NCBI RefSeq assembly: GCF_018069875.1
Contig: NZ_JAGQDF010000013.1
Coordinates: 62,001 to 126,000 of the forward strand
Direction of reading: 5' to 3'
Source of the DNA: Ideonella alba
GTDB lineage: Bacteria; Pseudomonadota; Gammaproteobacteria; Burkholderiales; Burkholderiaceae_C
Length of the DNA: 64,000 bases
The translations under genes were made by a program, and so were the position numbers. This document shows, one piece after another, positions 40,783-48,029 of the stretch (positions are counted from its first letter, which is position 1; each line of letters starts with the position of its first letter). The notes under the pieces were generated by a model. It saw only the letters and a list, made by a program, of their open reading frames with translations, was not told the DNA's origin and ran no database searches.

Positions 40783-41799
40783 ATGAGCCCCGACGAACAA
40801 CAGCGCCTGGCCGCCTGGCTGCGCGCGCACGTGGCCGCCTTCGACGGCGAACTGCGCCTGAGCCGGCTGGCTGGCGGCCAGTCCAACCCCACCTACCGCG
40901 TGGAGGCCGGCGCGCACCGCTGGGTGCTGCGCCGCAAGCCGCCGGGCGTGCTGCTGGCCTCGGCCCATGCGGTGGACCGCGAACACCGCGTGATGGCGGC
41001 GCTGGCCGGCCACGGCGTGCCGGTGCCGCGCATGGGGGGCCTGTGCGAGGACCCGGCGGTGATCGGCTCCACCTTCGTGGTGATGGAACATGTGGACGGC
41101 CGGGTCTTCGTGGATCCGGCGCTGCCGGGCCTGCCGCCGGCGGAGCGCGCCGCCCTCTACGCCGCGATGGCGGACGCGCTGGCCGCGATCCACCGCGTGG
41201 ATGTGGCCGCCGCCGGGCTGAGCGGCCACGGCAAGCCGCAGCAGTACCTGTCGCGGCAGATCGCCCGCTGGACGCGCCAGTACCGCGACAGCCAGACCGA
41301 GGACATCGCGCCGATGGAGGCGCTGATCGACTGGCTGCCCGCCCACCTGCCCGCCGGCCTGGACGAGCACCCCGGCACGCTGGTGCACGGCGACTTCCGC
41401 CTGGACAACCTGATCTTCCACCCCACCGAGCCGCGCGTGCTGGCGGTGATCGACTGGGAGCTGTCCACGCTGGGCCATCCCTGGGCCGACCTGAGCTACC
41501 ACCTGATGGCCTGGCGTGTCACGCCCGACGAGTTCCGCGGCCTCAAGGGCCACGACCTGGCCGCGCTGGGCCTGCCCGACGAGGCCGCGCACCTGGCGCG
41601 CTACCTGGGCGGCCGGCCCGGCCCCGATGCAGCGACGATGGACTGGCTGATGGCCTTCAACATGTTCCGCATGGCGGCCATCCTGCAGGGCATCCTGGCG
41701 CGCGCGCGCCAGGGCAATGCCGCCGCGGCCGACGCCGAGGCCACCGGCGCCCGCGCGCGCCGCATGGCCGAGGCCGGCTGGCGCCAGGTGCGCGGCTGA
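40783..41799 (+). CDS. APH-family phosphotransferase (ACAD-associated kinase)
   Basis: A 338-residue kinase-fold protein of the aminoglycoside phosphotransferase (APH) family that pairs with ACAD10/11-like enzymes. Motifs are LAGGQSNPTYRVE (glycine loop), VLRRKPPG (ATP lysine), LVHGDFRLDNLIFHP (Brenner motif HGDxxxxN), and VIDWELSTLGHPWADLSYH. LvaA, the homologue in levulinate catabolism, phosphorylates the 4-hydroxyl of hydroxyacyl-CoA, making this the probable role here. ATG 40783 has GAAGGA upstream. Its stop overlaps the AEC start (TGATG). Confidence 0.92.
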   Translation: MSPDEQQRLAAWLRAHVAAFDGELRLSRLAGGQSNPTYRVEAGAHRWVLRRKPPGVLLASAHAVDREHRVMAALAGHGVPVPRMGGLCEDPAVIGSTFVVMEHVDGRVFVDPALPGLPPAERAALYAAMADALAAIHRVDVAAAGLSGHGKPQQYLSRQIARWTRQYRDSQTEDIAPMEALIDWLPAHLPAGLDEHPGTLVHGDFRLDNLIFHPTEPRVLAVIDWELSTLGHPWADLSYHLMAWRVTPDEFRGLKGHDLAALGLPDEAAHLARYLGGRPGPDAATMDWLMAFNMFRMAAILQGILARARQGNAAAADAEATGARARRMAEAGWRQVRG

Positions 41800-42764
41800 T
41801 GCAGGCCATCCTGACCGTCACCACGCCCTTCTTCGGGCTGGTGCTGCTGGGCTGGCTGATGGCGCGCCGCGGGCTGCTGGCTCTGGAGGCCATTCCCGGC
41901 CTGAACGGCTTCGTGCTGTTCTTCGCCCTGCCCTGCATGCTGCTGCGCTTCAGCGCGATCACGCCGATCGCCCAGCTGCTGGACGGTGCGGTGGTGGCGG
42001 TCTACCTGGGCTGCGCGGCGCTGATGAGCGTGCTGGCGGTGGCACTGGCCCGGCTGCAGGGGCAGCGCTGGCCGGATGCCGCCTTCGGCACGCTGCTGGC
42101 GGTGTTCCCCAACAGCGGCTTCATGGGCGTGCCGCTGCTGGTGGCGCTGCTGGGCCCGCGCGCCGCGGCGCCGTCGATCGTGGCGCTGGCGCTGGACATG
42201 GTGCTGACCAGCTCGCTGTGCATCGCGCTGTCGCAGCTGGGCCACCCGGGCGGCGTGCGCCCGGCGCTGGCGCGCGCGCTGCGCGGCATGGCGGTCAACC
42301 CGCTGCCCTGGGCGATCGCGGGCGGCACGCTGCTGTCGGCGCTGGGCTGGCGGCCGCCCACGCCGGTGTGGCGCATCGTCGAGCTGCTGGCCGACGCCGC
42401 GTCGCCGGTGGCGCTGTTCGCGCTGGGCGGCATGCTGGCGCGCGGGCCGATGCAGCGCGCGCCGGGCGCGCCGCGACCCCCGGCCGCCTGGGACATCGTG
42501 GCGCTCAAGCTGATCGTCCACCCGCTGGTGGTGCTGGCCGCCGGCGGTGCCGCGCGCGCCGCCGGGCTGCCGCTGGACCCGTTCGCCGCGGTGGTGCTGG
42601 TGCTGGTGGCCGCGCTGCCCAGCGCCAGCTACGTGCCCATCCTGGCCGAGCGCTATGGCGCCGAGCCGGGGCGGCTGGCGCAGGTGGTGCTACTCAGCAC
42701 CGTGGGCGCCTTCGCCAGCTTTGCGCTGGCGGTGGCGGCGCTGCAGCCGGGCGCGGGGCCCTGA
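41799..42764 (+). CDS. AEC family transporter (paralogue)
   Basis: A 321-residue carrier with about ten membrane helices; TTPFFGLVLLGWLM, FVLFFALPCMLLRF, FPNSGFMGVPLLV, NPLPWAIAGG and PSASYVPILAERY match the paralogue at 7573. Last gene of the ThDP-lyase operon, its start overlapping the kinase stop by one base. It is a candidate importer or exporter of the pathway acid. No substrate can be assigned from sequence alone. Confidence 0.9.
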   Translation: MQAILTVTTPFFGLVLLGWLMARRGLLALEAIPGLNGFVLFFALPCMLLRFSAITPIAQLLDGAVVAVYLGCAALMSVLAVALARLQGQRWPDAAFGTLLAVFPNSGFMGVPLLVALLGPRAAAPSIVALALDMVLTSSLCIALSQLGHPGGVRPALARALRGMAVNPLPWAIAGGTLLSALGWRPPTPVWRIVELLADAASPVALFALGGMLARGPMQRAPGAPRPPAAWDIVALKLIVHPLVVLAAGGAARAAGLPLDPFAAVVLVLVAALPSASYVPILAERYGAEPGRLAQVVLLSTVGAFASFALAVAALQPGAGP

Positions 42765-42840
42765 CAGGCGAGGTGCATCCAGACGGGCGCCTCAGGCGTA
42801 TGCCACGATGCGCCGCGTGGCGCGTTTCCGGAGCCCCTGC

Positions 42841-43719
42841 ATGCCGCCCACCGCCCGTTCCCCGCTCGCCAACGCACGAACCGTGGCGCCGCTGCTGCGG
42901 CTGTGGCGCGGTGCGCGATGGGTGGCCGGGCTGGCGGTGCTGGCCGTCCTGCTGTGGGCGCTGGCACTGGTGGCGCTGTGGTTCGGCCAGGAGCGGCTGC
43001 TGTTCCACCCGGTGCCGCTGGCCGACTCGGAGCCGCTGTCGCGCGAGGCCGATGTCAGCGAGCGCTTTGTGGACGTGCCCGGCGCGCGGCTGTCGGTGCT
43101 GGAGCTGCGCCGGCCGCGGCCGGAGGGCGTGGTCTTCTTCCTGCACGGCAACAGTGGCCACCTGAAGGAGTGGTTCACCGACGGCGGCCCCTACCGCCGC
43201 GCCAACCTGGACCTGGTGATGATGGACTACCGCGGCTTTGGCAAGAGCAGCGGGCGCATCGAATCGCAGGCACAGCTGCAGGCCGATGTCGAGGCGGTGT
43301 GGCAGTCGGTGGCGGCGCGCTATGCGGGGCTGCGGGTGATCGTCTACGGCCGCTCGCTGGGCACCGGACTGGCGGCGGCCTGGGCGGCCCGGCACCAGCC
43401 GGCGCTGACCATCCTGGTGTCGCCCTACGAGAGCATGCAGGCGCTGGCCGCGCAGCACTACCCCTGGGTGCCCTCGGCCCTGCTGCGCTACCCGCTGCGC
43501 AGCGACCAGGCGCTGGCGCAGGTGCGCTCGCCGGTGCTGCTGGTGCATGGAGACCAGGACCGGCTGATCCCGCTGGCGCACAGCCAGGCGCTGGCGCGGC
43601 AGGCACCGCAGGCACGGCTGGTGGTGATCCCGGGTGCGGCGCACGACGATGTGCACCGCTTTGCCAGCTACCAGGCGGTGCTGGCGCGGGCCTTGTCTGC
43701 GCCCTCGGCGGGGCGCTAG
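42841..43719 (+). CDS. membrane-anchored alpha/beta hydrolase
   Basis: A 292-residue BAAT/BEM46-like hydrolase. A membrane anchor (WVAGLAVLAVLLWALALVALWF, about 27-48) is followed by the hydrolase core: FFLHGNSGH (oxyanion loop), MMDYRGFGKSSG, nucleophile elbow YGRSLGTGLA with Ser, HGDQDRLIPL with the catalytic Asp, and GAAHDDV with the His. ATG 42841 is preferred; an in-frame ATG at 42808 would add 11 residues. Substrate is unknown. Confidence 0.87.
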   Translation: MPPTARSPLANARTVAPLLRLWRGARWVAGLAVLAVLLWALALVALWFGQERLLFHPVPLADSEPLSREADVSERFVDVPGARLSVLELRRPRPEGVVFFLHGNSGHLKEWFTDGGPYRRANLDLVMMDYRGFGKSSGRIESQAQLQADVEAVWQSVAARYAGLRVIVYGRSLGTGLAAAWAARHQPALTILVSPYESMQALAAQHYPWVPSALLRYPLRSDQALAQVRSPVLLVHGDQDRLIPLAHSQALARQAPQARLVVIPGAAHDDVHRFASYQAVLARALSAPSAGR

Positions 43720-43755
43720 ACGACCCGCCAGGCGGCGGCCCGGCCGGCGCGATCA

Positions 43756-43780
43756 ACCCGGAGCGCAGCCGGGTCATTTT
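43756..43780 (+). terminator. Rho-independent-type terminator after the hydrolase gene
   Basis: ACCCGG (43756-43761) and CCGGGT (43769-43774) form a stem with a 7-base loop, followed by CATTTT. Short, but it has the stem-T arrangement and sits 37 bases past the stop. Confidence 0.6.
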
Positions 43781-43782
43781 CT

Positions 43783-43808
43783 GAATTTTCACAAATTTCT
43801 GAAAATTC
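43783..43808. promoter_or_regulatory. inverted repeat, probable operator of the GbsR-like regulator
   Basis: GAATTTTC (43783-43790) and GAAAATTC (43801-43808) form an 8-bp inverted repeat with a 10-base spacer, 15 bases before the ATG of the regulator. It lies in an AT-rich stretch unlike the surrounding DNA and is suited to autoregulation and control of the oxidase genes that follow. Confidence 0.7.
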
Positions 43809-43823
43809 AAGCAGACTTGCCGC

Positions 43824-44384
43824 ATGTCAAATCTGTCGCCCCTGGTCCGCAGCTTCGTGTCCCACTTCGGCGAGATGGGCAGCCGCTGGGGCATCAACCG
43901 CACGGTCGGCCAGATCTATGCGCTGATCTATGTGTCGCAGCGGCCGCTGAACGCCGACGAGATCGGTGAGCAGCTGGAGTTCAGCCGCAGCAACGTCAGC
44001 ATGGGCCTGAAGGAGTTGCAGTCCTGGCGCCTGGTGCGGCTGCGCCACCTGCCCGGTGACCGGCGCGAGTACTTCGAGGCCCCGGGCGACGCCTGGGAGG
44101 TGTTCCGCACGCTGGCCGAGGAGCGCCGCCGCCGCGAGATCGAGCCCACGCTGTCGATGCTGCGCAATGCGCTGCTGGAAGAGCCCACCACCGACGAGGA
44201 CCGCCACGCCCAGCAGCGCATGAAGGGCATGCACGACCTGATCGAGCTGATGACCACCTGGTTCGACGACGTGCAGAAGCTGGACGCTGCCACGCTGGGC
44301 CAGCTGATGAAGATGGGCGCCCAGGTGCAGCGCGTGCTGGCGCTGAAGGACCGGCTCAAGGGCAAGGCCCGCGGCAACGACTGA
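43824..44384 (+). CDS. GbsR/MarR family transcriptional regulator
   Basis: A 186-residue winged-helix regulator of the GbsR branch: GRTVGQIYALIYV-like sequence (INRTVGQIYALIYVSQRPLN), LEFSRSNVSMGLKELQSWRL as recognition helix, then PGDRREYFEAPGDAWEVFRTL. It starts 19 bases before the bd-type oxidase gene (44404) with no clear separate promoter, so both are likely in one operon and the regulator probably senses a redox, osmotic or respiratory signal. Members of this branch repress osmoprotectant genes in Bacillus; function here is open. Confidence 0.9.
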   Translation: MSNLSPLVRSFVSHFGEMGSRWGINRTVGQIYALIYVSQRPLNADEIGEQLEFSRSNVSMGLKELQSWRLVRLRHLPGDRREYFEAPGDAWEVFRTLAEERRRREIEPTLSMLRNALLEEPTTDEDRHAQQRMKGMHDLIELMTTWFDDVQKLDAATLGQLMKMGAQVQRVLALKDRLKGKARGND

Positions 44385-44403
44385 ACCTCACAGAGGATTC
44401 CCC

Positions 44404-45762
44404 ATGGACGCCCTGCTTCTGGCGCGCATGCAGTTTGCCGCCAACATCACCTTCCACATCCTGTTTCCCACCATCAGCATCGCGCTGTGCTGGGTGCTGC
44501 TGTTCTTCCGCCTGCGCTGGCTGCGCACCCAGGACAGCGCCTGGCTGGGCGCCTACCGCTTCTGGACCAAGGTGTTCGCGCTGACCTTTGCGCTGGGCGT
44601 GGTCAGCGGCATCGTGATGAGCTTCCAGTTCGGCACCAACTGGCCGGGCTTCATGGAGCGCGCCGGCAACGTGGCCGGGCCGCTGCTGGGCTACGAGGTG
44701 CTGACCGCCTTCTTCCTGGAAGCCACCTTCCTGGGCGTGATGCTGTTCGGCCACGGCCGGGTCAGCGAGCGGGTGCACCTGCTGGCCACCGCCCTGGTGG
44801 CCTTTGGCACCACGATGAGCGCCTTCTGGATCCTGGCACTGAACTCCTGGATGCAGACGCCGGCCGGGGTGGAACTGCGCGACGGCGCGTTCTTCGTGAC
44901 CAGCTGGTGGGAGGTGATCTTCAACCCCAGCTTCCCCTACCGGCTGACCCACATGCTGCTGGCCAGCGGGCTGACGGTGGCCTTCCTGCTGAGCGGCCTG
45001 AGCGCCTGGCAGCTGCTGCGCCGCCAGGCCAACGCCAGCACGCCCAAGGTGCTGCGCGTGGGCCTGACGCTGGGCGCGGTGCTGATCCCGCTGCAGATCG
45101 CCGCGGGTGACCTGCACGGCCTGAACACGCTGGAACACCAGCCCGCCAAGCTGGCCGCCATGGAGGGCGTGTGGCGCACCGAGCGCGGCGCGCCGCTGCT
45201 GCTGTTCGCCTGGCCGGACGAGGCCGCGCGCGAGAACCGCTACGCCGTGGGCATTCCCAAGGGCGCCAGCCTGATCCTGCGCCACAGCACCGATGGTGAA
45301 ATCCGCGGGCTGGCAGAGTTCGAGGGCGCCCACCCGCCGGTGGCGCCGGTGTTCTGGGCCTTCCGGGTGATGGTGGGCATGGGCTTGCTGATGCTGGGCT
45401 TCAGCTGGGCAGGGCTGTGGCTCTACCGGCGCCGCGCCTGGGTGGCCGAGCGCCTGCCGCGGCCGCTGCTGTGGGGCCTGAGCGGCATGGCCTTCAGTGG
45501 CTGGGTGGCCACGGTGGCGGGCTGGTACGTCACCGAGATCGGCCGCCAGCCCTTCATCGTCTATGGCCTGCTGCGCACATCGGAGGTGGCCAGCCAGGTG
45601 CCGCCGCCGCAGATCGCGCTGACGCTGGCGATGTACCTGACGCTGTATGCCGCGCTGCTGGTGTCGTATGTGGCGGTGCTGCTGCACATGGCCGGCAAGG
45701 GCGAAGCCGCGCTGGCGCCGCCGCGGCGGCCCGGGCAGCCTGGCCTGGAGGTGAACGCATGA
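44404..45762 (+). CDS. cioA: cyanide-insensitive quinol oxidase subunit I (cytochrome bd-type)
   Basis: A 452-residue subunit I of a cytochrome bd-type oxidase, which reduces oxygen to water with quinol. Starts MDALLLARMQFAANITFHILFP, with the His ligand in the first helix; TNWPGF..LLGYEVLTAFFLEATFLGV contains the conserved Glu residues; YRLTHMLLASG gives another heme His; GWYVTEIGRQPFIVYG is the C-terminal signature. The Q-loop is short, as in CIO-type enzymes rather than the long-loop CydA. It overlaps the subunit II gene by four bases. Confidence 0.94.
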   Translation: MDALLLARMQFAANITFHILFPTISIALCWVLLFFRLRWLRTQDSAWLGAYRFWTKVFALTFALGVVSGIVMSFQFGTNWPGFMERAGNVAGPLLGYEVLTAFFLEATFLGVMLFGHGRVSERVHLLATALVAFGTTMSAFWILALNSWMQTPAGVELRDGAFFVTSWWEVIFNPSFPYRLTHMLLASGLTVAFLLSGLSAWQLLRRQANASTPKVLRVGLTLGAVLIPLQIAAGDLHGLNTLEHQPAKLAAMEGVWRTERGAPLLLFAWPDEAARENRYAVGIPKGASLILRHSTDGEIRGLAEFEGAHPPVAPVFWAFRVMVGMGLLMLGFSWAGLWLYRRRAWVAERLPRPLLWGLSGMAFSGWVATVAGWYVTEIGRQPFIVYGLLRTSEVASQVPPPQIALTLAMYLTLYAALLVSYVAVLLHMAGKGEAALAPPRRPGQPGLEVNA

Positions 45763-46754
45763 ACTGGGACACGCTGCTGCCCGTGGTCTTCCTGGGCCTG
45801 ATGGGCGTGGCCATGCTGGCCTATGTGGTGCTGGACGGCTACGACCTGGGCGTGGGCATGCTGCTGCCGCGCGCCACGCCCACCGAGCGCGACACGATGA
45901 TCGCCAGCATCGGCCCGTTCTGGGACGCCAACGAGACCTGGCTGGTGCTGGGCGTGGGCATCCTGCTGATCGCCTTTCCGAAGGCGCATGGCATGGTGCT
46001 GCAGGCGCTGTACCTGCCGGTGGCGCTGATGCTGGTGGGTCTGGTGCTGCGTGGCGTGGCCTTTGACTTCCGCGCCAAGGCGCAGGACCCCTGGAAGCCG
46101 GCCTGGAACGCCGCCTTCTTCGCCGGCAGCGCACTGGCCGCCGCCACCCAGGGCTGGATGCTGGGCCGCTACATCACCGGCCTGAGCGACACCACGCTGT
46201 CCACGCTGTTCGCCGCGGCCATCGCGCTGCTGCTGCCGGCCGCCTATGTGCTGCTGGGCGCCGCCTGGCTGATCCTGAAGACCGAGGGTGAGTTGCAGCG
46301 CCGCGCGGTGGTCTGGGCCAAGATCGCCTGGCCGCCAGTGGTGCTGGGCATGGGCCTGGTGTCGCTGGCCACGCCGCTGGTCAGCCCCACGGTGCGCGCG
46401 CGCTGGTTCGCGATGCCCGAGCTGATCGCGCTGCTGCCGATTCCGCTGATCACGCTGGTCGCGCTGGTGGCCGCCCGCGTGGTGCTGAACAGCCGCCTGG
46501 TGCTGGACCGCCTGGCCTGGCTGCCGTTCGCCGCCACGGTGGCGGTGTTCGGCCTGGGCGCCACCGGCCTGGCCTACAGCCTGTTCCCCTACGTGGTGAT
46601 GGACCGGCTGACGGTGTGGCAGGCGGCCAGCGCGACCGAGTCGCTGGCGGTGATCGCCATCGGCTGTGCGATCACCGTGCCGGCCATCGCGGGCTACACG
46701 GTGTTCTCGTACCGCGTGTTCCGCGGCAAGGCCCGGGCGCTGAGCTACGCCTGA
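45759..46754 (+). CDS. cioB: cyanide-insensitive quinol oxidase subunit II (cytochrome bd-type)
   Basis: A 331-residue subunit II with about eight helices. Family features are AMLAYVVLDGYDLGVGMLLP (about 20-40), IGPFWDANETWLVLGVGIL, LRGVAFDFR, and QAASATESLAVIAIG near the C-terminus. The start ATG 45759 overlaps cioA. No CydX-like small gene follows within the 15-base gap before the convergent DUF1428 gene. It completes a GbsR-like/cioAB operon. Confidence 0.94.
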   Translation: MNWDTLLPVVFLGLMGVAMLAYVVLDGYDLGVGMLLPRATPTERDTMIASIGPFWDANETWLVLGVGILLIAFPKAHGMVLQALYLPVALMLVGLVLRGVAFDFRAKAQDPWKPAWNAAFFAGSALAAATQGWMLGRYITGLSDTTLSTLFAAAIALLLPAAYVLLGAAWLILKTEGELQRRAVVWAKIAWPPVVLGMGLVSLATPLVSPTVRARWFAMPELIALLPIPLITLVALVAARVVLNSRLVLDRLAWLPFAATVAVFGLGATGLAYSLFPYVVMDRLTVWQAASATESLAVIAIGCAITVPAIAGYTVFSYRVFRGKARALSYA

Positions 46755-46769
46755 CGGGGTCCTGGCCGA

Positions 46770-47138
46770 TCAGGCCTTGACCTCCACCACCGGCTGGAAG
46801 CCGCCGAAGATCATCCGCTTGCCGTCAAACGGCATCGGCGGGTTGTCCGGGTTGTTCGGGTCCATCCGCGGGTCCTCGATCATCTTCTTCATGCCGGCGT
46901 CGCGGGTGGCCTTGTCGGGCCACTCCACCCATGAAAAGGCCACGGTTTCGTCGGCCGTGGCCTGAACGGCGCGGCGGAAATCGGTGAGCTTTCCGTCGGG
47001 GACGTCGTCGCCCCAGCACTCCATCACGCGCAGCGCGCCCAGCTCCAGGAACAGGGCGTCGAAGTGCTGGGCATGGTCGATGAAGGCCTGCCGGTTCGCG
47101 GTGGGCACCGCGATCACGAAGCCGTCGATGTAGGACAT
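46770..47138 (-). CDS. DUF1428 family protein
   Basis: A 122-residue small alpha/beta dimeric-barrel-like protein. The family pattern is seen in MSYIDGFVIAVPTANRQAF, MECWGDDVPDG, VAFSWVEWPDKATRDAGMKKMIEDPRMD and MPFDGKRMIFGGFQ. The function of DUF1428 is unknown; structures resemble ferredoxin-like dimers. It stands alone, convergent with cioB and divergent from the Rieske operon. Confidence 0.93.
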   Translation of the reverse strand: MSYIDGFVIAVPTANRQAFIDHAQHFDALFLELGALRVMECWGDDVPDGKLTDFRRAVQATADETVAFSWVEWPDKATRDAGMKKMIEDPRMDPNNPDNPPMPFDGKRMIFGGFQPVVEVKA

Positions 47139-47308
47139 GGCTGAACTCCTGGGAAGGGTGGATCGGCGGGCGCGCTCAGACGACGGCGCCACGGGATTCT
47201 CGACGAACAAGCCGGCGCCGGATCGACACCGCCGGACCGCCGCGGCGCGCTGACCGCGCGACCCTCCCCGGGGCCTGGGCGCAGGCAGCGATGGGCGCGA
47301 CAAATTGA

Positions 47309-47327
47309 CATTCTGAATTCAGTATGC
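47309..47327. promoter_or_regulatory. GntR operator (site C), Rieske/PQQ operon
   Basis: CATTCTGAATTCAGTATGC with core CTGAATTCAG at 47313-47322, centred at 47317.5. The reversed site A has almost the same flanks (GCATTCTGAATTCAGCATTC). Site D is centred 41 bases downstream, matching the A-B spacing. Confidence 0.8.
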
Positions 47328-47350
47328 ACCGGGATTACCCCAAATGCAGA

Positions 47351-47366
47351 ACTCTGAATTCAGAGT
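47351..47366. promoter_or_regulatory. GntR operator (site D), Rieske/PQQ operon
   Basis: ACTCTGAATTCAGAGT, identical to site B, centred at 47358.5 and 31 bases before the Rieske gene ATG. The 259-base gap 47139-47397 holds no gene; sites C and D are its main content. Confidence 0.85.
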
Positions 47367-47397
47367 ACATTGGCCGCACTCACCCGAGGATCTGCCC

Positions 47398-47991
47398 ATG
47401 AACCGCACCGACTCCCCCGCTCCCGCCTGCGGCTGCTGTGGCCAGCCGCCGGTCGATGCCAGCCGCCGCCGCGTCATCCGCATCGCCTCGGCCAGCCTGG
47501 CTGCACCGCTGGCCATGGCGGCCCTGCCGGCCGCCGCCGCGGCCGCCGGCGACCGCCTGGTGGAAGAAGACGCCGAGGGCGCGCCGCAGCCGCTGCGCCT
47601 GTCCGACCTGAAGCCCGGCAAGCCGCTGGTGGCCTGGCCGCTGGACACGCAGCGCGGCGCCCCGCGCGACGAGACCCGGCTGAACAAGATCGTGCTGATC
47701 CGCCTGACCGAGGCCGAGATGGCCGCTGACACCCGCGCCCGTGCGGCCGGCGGCGTGCTGGCCTATTCCGCCGTCTGCACCCACCAGGGCTGCGACGTGA
47801 AGACCTGGCTCTCGAAGGAGAAGGCCCTGGTCTGCTACTGCCACTCGTCGAAGTTCGCGCTGCTTGATGGCGGCGCGGTCGTCGGCGGGCCGGCCACCCG
47901 CGCGCTGCCCGCCGTGCCACTGCGCCTGGAGGGCGATCAGCTGGTGATCGCCGGCGCCTTCACAGCCCCACCCGGCGGCGCACCCGCCTGA
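47398..47991 (+). CDS. exported Rieske [2Fe-2S] protein
   Basis: A 197-residue Rieske protein. An N-terminal stretch with Cys-rich ACGCCGQ is followed by a twin-arginine signal (SRRRVIRIASASLAAPLAMAA, about 22-42). Cluster ligands are C127 and H129 (CTHQGC) and C146 and H149 (CYCHSS), with C132 and C148 able to form the stabilising disulfide typical of high-potential Rieske proteins. It is the first gene of the Rieske-PQQ dehydrogenase-AldA operon, so it may accept electrons from the periplasmic PQQ enzyme. A role in that transfer is inference. Confidence 0.93.
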   Translation: MNRTDSPAPACGCCGQPPVDASRRRVIRIASASLAAPLAMAALPAAAAAAGDRLVEEDAEGAPQPLRLSDLKPGKPLVAWPLDTQRGAPRDETRLNKIVLIRLTEAEMAADTRARAAGGVLAYSAVCTHQGCDVKTWLSKEKALVCYCHSSKFALLDGGAVVGGPATRALPAVPLRLEGDQLVIAGAFTAPPGGAPA

Positions 47992-48029
47992 GGCCTTCGC
48001 TTTCCCACACACCACCCAGGAGACAAACG

